The notes under the pieces were generated by a model. It was not told where the DNA came from. It saw only the letters and a program-made list of their open reading frames with translations, and did not search any database. Positions 15,319 through 28,954 of a DNA stretch of 64,000 nucleotides are shown here, in pieces; the first letter of the stretch is position 1; each line of letters begins with the position of its first letter. The position numbers and the translations under genes are program-made. The stretch is taken from the NCBI GenBank assembly GCA_943327755.2, contig CALPYF020000021.1, positions 9,263 to 73,262 of the forward strand, written 5' to 3'. The DNA comes from Deinococcus hopiensis KR-140 (GTDB taxonomy: Bacteria > Deinococcota > Deinococci > Deinococcales > Deinococcaceae).

Positions 15319-16682
15319 CAGACGGTCTGGTCGCGGCGGGGCGCGGCGTACAGCAGCGCCTGGGCCAGGGCGGCCGGGTCGTGGCGGGCCTGGCCGGGGT
15401 GCAGCAGGGGCAGAATCACGCTGCGGCCGCGCAGGTCGCGACTGGCGCCGCTGAGGCTCAGCAGGTGGGCGCCCTCGGCGGCGTAACGGGCGATCACGTC
15501 CCGGGGCGGGACGGCGTTGTTCACCAGTACGCAGTCGGGCGTGCGGCCCAGGTGGCGGGTGATGGCCTGCACGTGCGCTTCGAGGGTCAGGTCGTCGGTC
15601 TCGCCGGGTTCGGTCATCAGGCTCGCCACGTAGATCAGCGGGGCGGGGGTCTGCCGCAGGGCCTGCGCGACGGCGGGGACGAGCAGCGCGGGGATGATGC
15701 TGGTGTACAGGCTGCCGGGCCCCAGGACGATCTGGTCGGCGTCCCGGATGGCCTGCACGACCTCGGGCAGGGCGGGCAGGTCCGGCGGATCGAGGGTCAC
15801 GTGGTCGATACGGGACGGGCTGACCTGCGTGGCGAACTGGCTCTCGCCGCGCACGGTGCGGCCGTCTTTCAGGTGGGCGACCAGGGTGGGGGGCTCGGTG
15901 GCGGCGGGGTACACGCGGCCGCGGATGCGCAGCACCTCGTGAATGTCGAGCATGGCGTCGCTGAGGCTGCCTTCCTGCTCGCTCAGCGTGGCGAGCATCA
16001 GGTTCCCGAAGGTGTGGCCCTGGATGCCGTCCCCGCGCGCGAAGCGGTGCAGCAGCAGGCGGGCCATGACGGGACTGTCGCTCAGGGCGGCGTAGCAGTC
16101 GGTCAGGTCGCCGGGGGCGATCATGTCCAGGGACTGGCGCAGGCGGCCGCTGCTGCCGCCATCGTCGGCGACGGTCACGATGGCGGTGGTGTTCCCGGTG
16201 TGGACGCGCAGACCTGACAGCAGGTTGGACATGCCGGTGCCGCCGCCCAGGGTCACGATACGTGGGCCGCGGGACAGGTGACGGTTCTGGTACATGAGGT
16301 CCACGGCCTGTTCGGGCGCGGTGCCGGTGCCACGCAGCACCGAGCGGTTGAGCATCATGATGCTCCACAGCGCCCCGAACAGCGCGAGCAGCATCAGGAC
16401 GACGCCGCCCACGTACAGCGGCATGACCTCGGGGCGGATCAGGGCGTTCACCCACAGGATCCAGCGGGTGGCGGTGAAGTGCAGCGGGCCGGTCCAGGTG
16501 AAGTGCAGCACGCCCACCGCGCCGATCAGGGTGCAGATGACGAACAGCGCCAGCCAGCGTTTGACCCCCAGGCCCGGCGACATCCACATGCGCGCGCGGC
16601 GAGTAGCGTGCTGGCCGCGCGCGAGCAGTTCGCGGCGGCGGGTTTCCGGCGGGACGGGGTGCGGGAGGGGCGGATCACTCAT
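15318..16682 (-). CDS. yvcK: YvcK/CofD-like gluconeogenesis factor with membrane-anchor extension
   Basis: 454 residues. Two membrane helices (about 41-62 and 88-110) precede the cytoplasmic CofD-like domain, which starts IVTLGGGTGMSNLLSGLR (GGGTG 146-150) and continues with TVADDGGSSGRLR, GNLMLATL and VLGPGSLYTSI. YvcK proteins bind UDP-sugars and help set carbon flow to the cell wall. The N-terminal membrane extension is absent from Bacillus YvcK but is seen in several other lineages. It overlaps the rapZ stop by 8 nt, the classic yvcJ-yvcK pairing. whiA, often third in the cluster, is not here. Confidence 0.93.
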   Translation of the reverse strand: MSDPPLPHPVPPETRRRELLARGQHATRRARMWMSPGLGVKRWLALFVICTLIGAVGVLHFTWTGPLHFTATRWILWVNALIRPEVMPLYVGGVVLMLLALFGALWSIMMLNRSVLRGTGTAPEQAVDLMYQNRHLSRGPRIVTLGGGTGMSNLLSGLRVHTGNTTAIVTVADDGGSSGRLRQSLDMIAPGDLTDCYAALSDSPVMARLLLHRFARGDGIQGHTFGNLMLATLSEQEGSLSDAMLDIHEVLRIRGRVYPAATEPPTLVAHLKDGRTVRGESQFATQVSPSRIDHVTLDPPDLPALPEVVQAIRDADQIVLGPGSLYTSIIPALLVPAVAQALRQTPAPLIYVASLMTEPGETDDLTLEAHVQAITRHLGRTPDCVLVNNAVPPRDVIARYAAEGAHLLSLSGASRDLRGRSVILPLLHPGQARHDPAALAQALLYAAPRRDQTV

Positions 16683-17514
16683 GGGGTTCTTTCATGTCGC
16701 GGTGATCCATGATATCGACGTGCAGGTCCTTCAGGTCGTGCGCCAGCCGCGCCGCGACGGCCACGCTGCGATGCTGCCCGCCGGTGCAGCCGATCGCGAC
16801 GGTGTACCCGTGGCGGCCCGTGGTGCGGGCGCGTTCGGCGGCGACCCTCACGAAGTCGCGCAGGTCGGCATAGAACTGCTCGCTGGCCTCGCCCTGGAAG
16901 GCGTACGCGGCGACCTCGGGGTCCAGGCCGGTGCGGGGGCGCAGTTCCGGATCGTAGTAGGGGTTGGGCAGGCTGCGCACGTCCAGCACGAGGTCCGCGT
17001 CGCGGGGCGGGGCATGCTTGAACCCGAAGGACATCAGGCGCAGGTGGAAGTCGTGTTCCAGCCGAAAGACCCGCAGGACCTGCGCGGCGAGGTCCTTGGC
17101 GCTCAGGGCGGTCGTGTCGATCACGGTGTCCGCGATGGAGCGCAGCGGGGCGAGCAGTTCGCGTTCCCGCGCGAAGTCGAACATCAGGTTCTCCCCGAGC
17201 GGATGCTCGCGGCGGGTGAAGTTGTAGCGTTTGAGCAGCACGTCGTCGTTCGCTTCGAGGAACAGGACGCGCAGGTCCTCGCGGCGGCGTGAGAGGCGCA
17301 CGTAGCTGTCCTCCAGCGCGCCCATGAAGTCGCGGGTGCGGACGTCGGTGCTGATGGCCACGCGGGTCAGGCCGCGGGCGTGCACGAGGTCATGCATGGC
17401 GCCCCACAGTTCGGGCGGGAGGTTGTCCGTGATGAAGAACCCGGCGTCTTCCAGGGTTCGCAGGGCGGTGCTTTTTCCACTGCCGGACAGACCGGACACG
17501 ACGACAAACGGCAT
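16675..17514 (-). CDS. rapZ: RNase adapter / nucleotide-binding protein RapZ (YvcJ)
   Basis: 279 residues. Walker A GLSGSGKST (8-16), TDNLPPELW, then the C-terminal RapZ signature IGCTGGQHRSVAVA. In E. coli RapZ guides RNase E to the GlmZ small RNA; in Gram-positives YvcJ is an ATP/GTPase of less clear role. GlmZ is not expected here, so the second view is safer. TACACT at 17521-17526, 6 nt before the ATG, suggests a leaderless start. It is the first gene of the yvcK operon. Confidence 0.94.
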   Translation of the reverse strand: MPFVVVSGLSGSGKSTALRTLEDAGFFITDNLPPELWGAMHDLVHARGLTRVAISTDVRTRDFMGALEDSYVRLSRRREDLRVLFLEANDDVLLKRYNFTRREHPLGENLMFDFARERELLAPLRSIADTVIDTTALSAKDLAAQVLRVFRLEHDFHLRLMSFGFKHAPPRDADLVLDVRSLPNPYYDPELRPRTGLDPEVAAYAFQGEASEQFYADLRDFVRVAAERARTTGRHGYTVAIGCTGGQHRSVAVAARLAHDLKDLHVDIMDHRDMKEPHE

Positions 17515-17637
17515 GGGTGCAGTGTAGCCCGCGCCTGCCGGGCGTCCCGTGACGGGACCGTCATGGAACGTGAACGCCGCCCGGCGCGTGGGGGCGCGCG
17601 GGCGGCGGTGCCGGGTCAGTGGCGGGTCAGTGCCGGT

Positions 17638-19644
<2,007 letters not shown>

Positions 19645-19693
19645 GGGCGTCCTTCCTTCCCCGCCCGCGCCCCGGGGTGGGGGCGGCGGGCGG

Positions 19694-19718
19694 GCAGCCC
19701 GTTCAGGATACGGGCTGC
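19694..19718 (-). promoter_or_regulatory. Strong hairpin in the metG leader
   Basis: GCAGCCCGT and ACGGGCTGC form a perfect 9-bp stem around a 7-nt loop, 50 nt upstream of metG. There is no T-run on the metG side, so it is not a simple terminator. A second stem (CGGGGCG 19741-19747 with CGCCCCG 19764-19770) lies between it and the short leader ORF. The two hairpins could be alternative states controlled by ribosome position on the leader ORF. Confidence 0.55.
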
Positions 19719-19788
19719 GGACTGGGGCGTGAATGGCGGGCGGGGCGCCTGACCTGATCAGAACGCCCCGCGCGGTCGCTGCTCGTGG

Positions 19789-19830
19789 TCAGCGCCCGGG
19801 GGGCATTCGCATCATCAGGCGGGCAGTCAT
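19789..19830 (-). CDS. Putative metG leader peptide MTARLMMRMPPGR
   Basis: A 13-codon ORF with four Met codons, three of them in the run ATG ATG CGA ATG. The ATG at 19830 is 7 nt after a TACACT box (19838-19843), the spacing found at leaderless genes throughout this window. It ends 144 nt before the metG start and is followed by two hairpins. A Met-rich leader directly before methionyl-tRNA synthetase suggests that ribosome stalling on uncharged tRNA-Met regulates metG. This is an inference; the ORF is too short for composition to prove translation. Confidence 0.55.
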   Translation of the reverse strand: MTARLMMRMPPGR

Positions 19831-19837
19831 GACACCC

Positions 19838-19843
19838 AGTGTA
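19838..19843 (-). promoter_or_regulatory. -10 box for the metG leader transcript
   Basis: TACACT on the minus strand, 7 nt before the leader ORF start. No good -35 hexamer is visible at 16-18 bp, which is common among leaderless Deinococcus promoters. Confidence 0.55.
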
Positions 19844-20074
19844 CCGCCCAGTCGCCCTGCGCGCGTGCGCTGTCTGGCCGGGTGAAGCCGCTGCACCAGC
19901 TCCATAAGGGGCAGGGCACGCGTAGGCCCGGGTGTCTAGGCAGACCTGCACCCGGTCCAGAGTTCCGCCGTTACCTTCCGGGCGGAATCCCATTCATTCC
20001 TCGACCCGGCCCCAGGGGGCCACCGTCCTGCATTCCGTCATCCACGTTCCCACTCACTTCCCCCGGAGGTTGCC

Positions 20075-21010
20075 ATGCGCCGTACCCTGCCTGCCCTGAC
20101 CCTGCTGTCCCTGACCGCCCTGCTCGCCTCCTGCGGCAGCTCGCCCGCCAGCGTGCAGGCCACCGAACCTGCGCCCGGCGCCGTGAACGTCGCGGACCTG
20201 CCCGTCGACCCGTACGCGAAGACGGCAGCCCTCCAGCCGCAGGCGACCGAGACGTACAGCATCACCCTGAACTTCGCCTCGGGCAGCGACACCAGCGTCG
20301 TGAACGCCATGAAGGCCGCCGCGAGCCGCTGGCAGGGCGTGATCACCCAGGGTCAGCCGGACCTGACCGTCAGCATCCCCGCGAACAGCTGCGGCAGCAA
20401 CGCCGCGTACAGCGGCACCATCGACGACATCCTGGTCTTCACCGGGAACAAGAGCATCGACGGCCCCGGCGGCATCCTCGCCCAGAGCGGCCCGTGCAGC
20501 GTGCGCAGCAGCACCGGCCTGACCACGTATTCCACGCTGGTGTTCGACACCGCCGACCTCGCGAACTTCAGCAGCCAGCTGTCCGACATCGCCGTGCACG
20601 AGCTGGGGCACTCGCTGGGCATCGGGTCGCTGTGGTCGCGCTTCGGGCTGGTCAGCGGCGTGAACACCACCAACCCCATCTACAAGGGCGCGAACGGCGT
20701 GCGGGAGTACCGCGCGGCGGGCGGCACGCTCAGCACCGTGCCGGTCGAGAACCAGGGCGGCAGCGGCACGGCAGGCGCGCACTGGCGCGAAACGACCTTC
20801 AAGACCGAGCTGATGACCGGCTACCTGAACGGCGGCGTGAAAAACCCCCTGAGCCGCATCAGCGTCGGGTCGCTGCAGGACATGGGCTACGCCGTGAATT
20901 ACGCCGCGGCCGACGCCTACACCGTCCCGGCCACCACCGCGCAGACCCTGGAAGGACTGGAGCTGAGCGGCCGCGAGCAGATCATCACGCCCAGGTACCG
21001 CACCGAGTAA
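20075..21010 (+). CDS. Leishmanolysin-like (M8-type) zinc metalloprotease lipoprotein
   Basis: 311 residues. MRRTLPALTLLSLTALLASC is a lipoprotein signal (Cys20). HELGHSLGIG (His175, Glu176, His179) is a metzincin zinc site. The third ligand is probably His236 (GAHWRE), unusually far downstream, as in leishmanolysin-type M8 enzymes, followed by a Met-turn ELMTGYL near 247. The final LSRISVGSLQDMGYAVNY is the typical M8 ending. It is likely a surface-anchored protease. A CGGAGG ribosome-binding site lies just before the ATG. It is divergent from metG. Confidence 0.88.
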   Translation: MRRTLPALTLLSLTALLASCGSSPASVQATEPAPGAVNVADLPVDPYAKTAALQPQATETYSITLNFASGSDTSVVNAMKAAASRWQGVITQGQPDLTVSIPANSCGSNAAYSGTIDDILVFTGNKSIDGPGGILAQSGPCSVRSSTGLTTYSTLVFDTADLANFSSQLSDIAVHELGHSLGIGSLWSRFGLVSGVNTTNPIYKGANGVREYRAAGGTLSTVPVENQGGSGTAGAHWRETTFKTELMTGYLNGGVKNPLSRISVGSLQDMGYAVNYAAADAYTVPATTAQTLEGLELSGREQIITPRYRTE

Positions 21011-21106
21011 CCCGGGAAAGTGCGGCGCGCCCCGGCCGGACGTCAAGCCCGGCCTCCCACGGTTCCGCCTTGACGGGCAGCCCACGCAGCCGGGATGCTG
21101 GGAGCA

Positions 21107-21721
21107 ATGGCGCGCAAGGTGAACCCCATCCAGGATCGACTGCGGCGCGCGGCGCTGGAACGGGCGGCGTACCTGGCGATCTACGAGCGGGGCTACGCGG
21201 GCGTGACCCTGGCGGATATCGCCGCGCACGCCGGGGTGAGCCGGGGCACCCTCGTGTACCACTTTGGGAGCCGGGCGGGCCTGCTCGCGGCCGTCATGCG
21301 GCGCTTTTCCCGCACCATCGCGGTGGCCACGCGCCGCGCCGTGCGGCAGGCCAGCACGCCGGAGGGCAAACTGCGGGCCTACGTGGACAATCAGTTCTAC
21401 GGTCTGGTGAACACCCGCAGGTTCTACACGGTGTCCCTGGATTTCCTGGCGGCCGCCACGCGCGACGCGGACCTGATGGAGATGCAGCGCGCCTTCCTGG
21501 CCGAGTCGCTGGCAGTGGATCTGGAACTGGCGCACCTGACCGGCACGGCCGGCACCGAGGGCCGCGCGCGGCTCCTGCGGGCCATCGTGGAGGGCCTGAG
21601 CGTGCGTTTCCTGGCGGACCCGGCGCCGGATCTGGCGGTCTACCGCGCCGACTGCATGACAGGCCTGCGGGCTGTCCTGGGCTGGCCCCCGGACAGCCCG
21701 GGTGTGCCGGCCCCGGATTGA
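21107..21721 (+). CDS. TetR/AcrR-family transcriptional regulator
   Basis: About 204 residues. The N-terminal helix-turn-helix is GYAGVTLADIAAHAGVSRGT followed by LVYHFGSRAGLLAAVM, the canonical TetR DNA-binding domain. The rest is an all-helical ligand-binding domain (FLAAATRDADLMEMQRAFLA). The start could be the ATG at 21095 (four more residues) or 21107; I prefer 21107 because MARKVNP is a typical TetR start, though the GGGAG before it is very close. The target is unknown; the neighbouring metalloprotease is a candidate. Confidence 0.88.
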   Translation: MARKVNPIQDRLRRAALERAAYLAIYERGYAGVTLADIAAHAGVSRGTLVYHFGSRAGLLAAVMRRFSRTIAVATRRAVRQASTPEGKLRAYVDNQFYGLVNTRRFYTVSLDFLAAATRDADLMEMQRAFLAESLAVDLELAHLTGTAGTEGRARLLRAIVEGLSVRFLADPAPDLAVYRADCMTGLRAVLGWPPDSPGVPAPD

Positions 21722-21874
21722 GGTCCGCCCACCCCGCTCGGCCGCCGGGCGGGGTGGCACCCCCCGAGTGCGTCGCCGACCGGCCTGCAGGCGGAAAGGC
21801 CAGGGCACCCCGGCCTTGCGCTCACGCCCGGTCTGTTCGGGCAGGTCTGGCACTGAATTGTGCGGGCAGATCGG

Positions 21875-23668
21875 TCAGCGGGACGAGCCGCTGGCGAACT
21901 CGGAGTTACCACCCAGTTTCAGCAGCTGGGCCACATTCACGGGGAACAGCGCCGTCTGTCCGCCCACACTGAGGGTCACGCCCTGTCCGGGCGTCCGGGT
22001 CAGGCGGGCGGAGGCGCCCGGCAGACCGCTCAGCGCGGCCAGCGGCACGAAGGCCGCGCGGTCGAAGGTGCGCACCGTGACAGGCAGCGTCTGGTTCTGG
22101 ACGCGCAGGGTGGCGGTGCGGACCGTCACGTTCCGGACGTCCAGGCCCAGCGCCCCGGCCGCCTCGGTCAGCGGCAGGAAGAGCTGACCGTCGGCGACGC
22201 GGGCCTTCTGTCCGGACACCGCCGCGTACTGCGCCGGTGTCTGTGCGGGCTGCGCCGGCTGGGTCGGTTGGGCGGGTTGAGTCGGGCGGGTCGGCTGAGT
22301 GGGCTGCGTCGGCTGAGCAGGTTGTGTGGGCTGCGTGGGCTGGGCCGGTTGTGCGGGCTGGGCCGGTTGTGCGGGCTGCGCTGGTTGTGCGGGCTGCGCT
22401 GGTTGCATGGGCTGGGTCGGTTGCGTGGGCCGCACCGGCTGGGCAGGCGCGGTCGTTCCGGTCGTGCTGGGCTTGAGGGCAGCGAGGACCGCCGTGGCCG
22501 CCGTCCGGCGGGCCTGCGTCTGCGCCTGGAGTTCGACGGGTGTCGGCACGCGCCCGACCGGGTTCGGCCCGCCGTGGAAGGTCGTCCAGGGTCCCACGGC
22601 CAGCGGCCGCTGCTTCTGCACGATGTTCAGGCCGCCGCCGTCCGTCACGAAGTACAGGCTGCCCTGATCGCTGACGCTCAGGCCGGTGTCGATCTTCTTC
22701 CCGGTCTTGATCTGCCACAGTGCCTGCCCGGCCTTCCCGATGGCGTGCACCGTGCCGCTCAGGTCAGGCACGAGCACCGAGCCGTCACTGAGTTCCACGG
22801 CGCTGCCCGCGATACCGGCGCCGGCGCGGTAGGTCCACTCGGTCTCACCGCTGGTGTTCACGGCGTACACGCTGCCGTCGTAACTGCCTACCACGACCAG
22901 TCCGCCGCTCGTGATGATCGGGCTGGCATTGACGAACAGGCCGGTCAGCAGCGTCCATTTGGGCTTGCCGTCGGGCGCGACGGCGTGGACGCGCCGGTCG
23001 CTGCTGCCGAAGTACACGCTGCCGTCCGGGCCGACCGCCGGGGAGCTGAACACCAGCGATCCGGCCGTGTACGTCCACTTCAGCTGGCCGTCGGGCGTCA
23101 GGGCGTGCATGCGGTTGTTCTGCGCGCCGAAGTAGATCGTGCCGTCCGGGCCGATCGCGGGGCTGCTGAACACGGGCGCGCCGACCTTGTAGGTCCACAG
23201 CGGTTTCCCGGCGGCACTCAGGGCGTGGATGGTGCCGCCTGCCGTGGCGACGATCACGCTGCCGTCGATCCGCAGCGCAGGCGTGGCGAAGATGTCCCCG
23301 TCGAGCTTCTGCTTCCACAGCAGTTTCCCGCTGGGATCGAGGGCGTAAACGGTGTCGTCGTACGACGCCGCGATGGTCACGCCCTGGGGCGTCACGATCG
23401 GGTAGGCGCGGCCGATGTCGCCCACGGGGAACATCCATTTCTCGCTGCCCTTGGCGTCGGTGCGGTGGATCTTGGCATCGGACCCGACGAACGTGAGGTC
23501 ACCGTTGCCGGAGACGGTCACGCCGGAGATCACACGCAGTTCCTTGAAGATATCCACCTTCGGCGCGGTGAACTGAGGGATGGGTGAGGGAGCAGATTGG
23601 GCGCTGGCAGCGGAAATTCCAGCCAGAGTCATCAGGACGAGCGCAGGGAAAAAGTGGGTTTTACTCAT
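21875..23668 (-). CDS. Secreted PQQ-type beta-propeller protein with Pro/Gln repeat and copper-amine-oxidase-N-like tail
   Basis: 597 residues. A signal peptide (about 1-24) precedes at least seven propeller blades of the form SPAIGPDGTIYFGAQNNRMH with W-x-Y strands, as in BamB or PQQ-repeat proteins. A low-complexity linker of PAQP/PTQP units (22250-22440) joins them to a C-terminal domain (KARVADGQLFLPLTEAAGAL) resembling the stalk domain of copper amine oxidases, a common cell-wall or envelope module. No catalytic PQQ residues were identified, so a structural or polymer-binding role is more likely. AAGGAGT lies before the chosen ATG; an upstream GTG/ATG would spoil the signal peptide. Confidence 0.82.
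   Translation of the reverse strand: MSKTHFFPALVLMTLAGISAASAQSAPSPIPQFTAPKVDIFKELRVISGVTVSGNGDLTFVGSDAKIHRTDAKGSEKWMFPVGDIGRAYPIVTPQGVTIAASYDDTVYALDPSGKLLWKQKLDGDIFATPALRIDGSVIVATAGGTIHALSAAGKPLWTYKVGAPVFSSPAIGPDGTIYFGAQNNRMHALTPDGQLKWTYTAGSLVFSSPAVGPDGSVYFGSSDRRVHAVAPDGKPKWTLLTGLFVNASPIITSGGLVVVGSYDGSVYAVNTSGETEWTYRAGAGIAGSAVELSDGSVLVPDLSGTVHAIGKAGQALWQIKTGKKIDTGLSVSDQGSLYFVTDGGGLNIVQKQRPLAVGPWTTFHGGPNPVGRVPTPVELQAQTQARRTAATAVLAALKPSTTGTTAPAQPVRPTQPTQPMQPAQPAQPAQPAQPAQPAQPAQPTQPTQPAQPTQPTQPTRPTQPAQPTQPAQPAQTPAQYAAVSGQKARVADGQLFLPLTEAAGALGLDVRNVTVRTATLRVQNQTLPVTVRTFDRAAFVPLAALSGLPGASARLTRTPGQGVTLSVGGQTALFPVNVAQLLKLGGNSEFASGSSR
22250..22440 (-). repeat. In-frame Pro/Gln minisatellite within the propeller gene
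   Basis: About 60 codons of alternating PAQP, PTQP and PMQP units. At DNA level an 18-bp unit (GGCTGGGCCGGTTGTGCG and variants, as read on the plus strand) repeats in tandem near 22335-22400. It keeps frame, so length changes would only alter the linker. Such arrays expand and contract by slippage or recombination. Confidence 0.8.
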
Positions 23669-23754
23669 TTTAGAATGGACTCCTTTACACACCCTTTACG
23701 GTGCTGTTCGCGGCGTGGACGAGCCCCAGGGTAGAGCCTAAGATGCGAACTGTT

Positions 23755-24276
<522 letters not shown>

Positions 24277-24298
24277 TCCAACCGCACAGCATGAGAGA

Positions 24299-24320
24299 GG
24301 GAGGCCCAGTCTGGCCTCCC
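24299..24320 (+). terminator. Terminator after the small secreted gene
   Basis: GGGAGGCC (24299-24306), loop CAGTCT, GGCCTCCC (24313-24320), then CTTTCTCTTG. Confidence 0.8.
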
Positions 24321-24372
24321 CTTTCTCTTGTCTGTTGCCTGTCAGGCACAGGCAGCACCCATCCGTAAGAGA

Positions 24373-24414
24373 GCAGCGCGGGACGCCAGAGATCTCTCCC
24401 GCGTCCCGCGCTGC
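24373..24414 (-). terminator. Terminator after the aminotransferase gene
   Basis: A perfect 14-bp stem, GCAGCGCGGGACGC (24373-24386) with GCGTCCCGCGCTGC (24401-24414). On the minus strand it is followed by TCTCTT, so it serves the aminotransferase. Confidence 0.8.
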
Positions 24415-24424
24415 GAGCCTTCCC

Positions 24425-25786
<1,362 letters not shown>

Positions 25787-25827
25787 GGATGTTCTCCTGT
25801 GGGGAGGGGCGGCAGAGTCGCGGGCGA

Positions 25828-25935
25828 CCCCTCCGCCCCTTCGGGGCACCTCCCCTCAAGGGGAGGCTGGTGATTCCTGGCTCCCCTGAAGGGGAGCTGG
25901 CCGCGTAGCGGACTGGCTGGCACAGCTGAGGGGTT
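25828..25935. repeat. Palindromic repeats, family A copy 2 (head-to-head pair)
   Basis: Left unit: CCCCTCC, stem GCCCC/GGGGC, then CTCCCC/GGGGAG. Right unit in opposite orientation: GGCTCCCCTGAAGGGGAGC, then a GC-rich arm ending CTGAGGGGTT. Both match the layout of 7664-7706. The pair fills the gap between kamA and the aminotransferase. Confidence 0.7.
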
Positions 25936-25945
25936 GCCCTTGCGT

Positions 25946-27355
<1,410 letters not shown>

Positions 27356-27498
27356 GGGAGAACCTCCGGTAGTGCGGCGTGAACGGGTGAAACTCGAATT
27401 GAGTGCGCCTTTATTCTCCGTGCCGGGCGGGCCGGATTGGAATGCGCGTCGCCTGTCAGGTGCGCGGGGGTCGCCGCACACCAGCCTCGCAAACGCCA

Positions 27499-27529
27499 CC
27501 CCCCACCTTCCAAATGCTAAGGTGGGGGG
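27499..27529. promoter_or_regulatory. Perfect 11-bp inverted repeat at the lrp promoter, candidate operator
   Basis: CCCCCCACCTT (27499-27509), 9-nt centre, AAGGTGGGGGG (27519-27529). The right arm contains the likely -10 box TAAGGT (27518-27523), 8 nt before the ATG. A dyad over the -10 box of an Lrp/AsnC gene is a good candidate for autoregulation and joint control of divergent kamA. Confidence 0.6.
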
Positions 27530-27531
27530 GT

Positions 27532-27993
<462 letters not shown>

Positions 27994-28029
27994 GCTCGAC
28001 GTCCTCTTCGCAGTCCATTACTGTGCGGC

Positions 28030-28494
28030 ATGCCTGCCAGATCTGACCGCAAGGCCCAGCCGGACGACGCCTTCAGCGCCGAGGAACGCGCCGCCATGAA
28101 GGACCGTGCCCGCGAGGTCCGCGCCGCCCGACGGGCAAAACCCAGCGCCGACCCGGACGCGGACGTGCTGGCCCGCGTGGCTGAACTGCCGGAAGCCGAG
28201 CAGGCCCTGGCTCGGCACTTGCACGCCCTGATCCGCGAGATGGCCCCTGCCCTGACCCCACGCCTGTGGTACGGCATGCCCGCGTACGCGCTGGAGGGGA
28301 AGGTCGTGTGCTTCTATCAGGCGGCAGCGAAGTTCAAGACCCGCTACGGCACGCTGGGGTTCAGTGACGCGGCCCGGCTGGACGACGGGGTGATGTGGCC
28401 CACGGCGTACGCCCTGACCAGCTGGACTCCGGAGAGCCGCGCGCAGGTGCAGAACCTGATCCTCCGCGCCGTCCGGGAGAGGCAGGACGGGTAA
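28030..28494 (+). CDS. DUF1801/YdhG-like protein
   Basis: 154 residues. A charged N-terminal helix region is followed by the DUF1801-type core ALTPRLWYGMPAYALEGKVV and CFYQAAAKFKTRYGTLGFSD. Members are small cytosolic proteins of unknown function, often annotated iron-chaperone-like (YdhG) on weak grounds. Its stop codon TAA is also the first three bases of the TAAGCT -10 box for the next gene. Confidence 0.75.
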   Translation: MPARSDRKAQPDDAFSAEERAAMKDRAREVRAARRAKPSADPDADVLARVAELPEAEQALARHLHALIREMAPALTPRLWYGMPAYALEGKVVCFYQAAAKFKTRYGTLGFSDAARLDDGVMWPTAYALTSWTPESRAQVQNLILRAVRERQDG

Positions 28495-28503
28495 GCTGCG
28501 GTC

Positions 28504-28950
28504 ATGTGGCCTGAGCTGCGGGAGCTGTTCGTGCGGGACCTGGGGAAGCTGATCGCGGAGCTGGAGGGGTACCCGGACGACGCGTCGGTGTGGCGAGTGC
28601 GGGGGGACATCGTGAATCCGGCGGGGACGCTGGCGCTGCACCTGATCGGGAACCTGTCGCAGTTCGTCGGCGCGGACCTGGGCGGCGTGCCGTTCGTGCG
28701 GGACCGGGAGGCGGAGTTCGCCCGGAGGGACGTACCCCGCGCGGAACTGATTGCGGGCCTGCGGGAGGTCTCGGCGCAGGTGGTGGCGGCGCTGGACGAC
28801 CTGGACGCGGCGCGGCTGGATGAGGTGAGTGCGCGACAACTGCCGGGTTTCCCGGAGGGCATGACGGTCCGGTACTTCCTGATTCACCTGTACGGGCACC
28901 TGAACTGGCACCTGGGGCAGGTGGATTACCACCGCCGGATGCTGGACTGA
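28504..28950 (+). CDS. DinB-superfamily protein (DUF1572-like)
   Basis: 148 residues, a four-helix-bundle sequence with three likely metal-binding His positions: LHLIGNLSQFVG in the first half and HLYGHLNWHLGQVDYHRR near the end. DinB-fold proteins are greatly expanded in Deinococcus; most are uncharacterised, some act as thiol transferases. A TAAGCT box (28492-28497) lies 6 nt before the ATG, so it is probably transcribed separately from the gene just upstream. Confidence 0.85.
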   Translation: MWPELRELFVRDLGKLIAELEGYPDDASVWRVRGDIVNPAGTLALHLIGNLSQFVGADLGGVPFVRDREAEFARRDVPRAELIAGLREVSAQVVAALDDLDAARLDEVSARQLPGFPEGMTVRYFLIHLYGHLNWHLGQVDYHRRMLD

Positions 28951-28954
28951 ACGG

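Noticed and set aside
22237..22667. Plus-strand frames with WAGCAGWAGCAGCAG-type repeats
   Set aside because: They are the reverse reading of the Pro/Gln minisatellite in the propeller gene, not a separate repeat protein.
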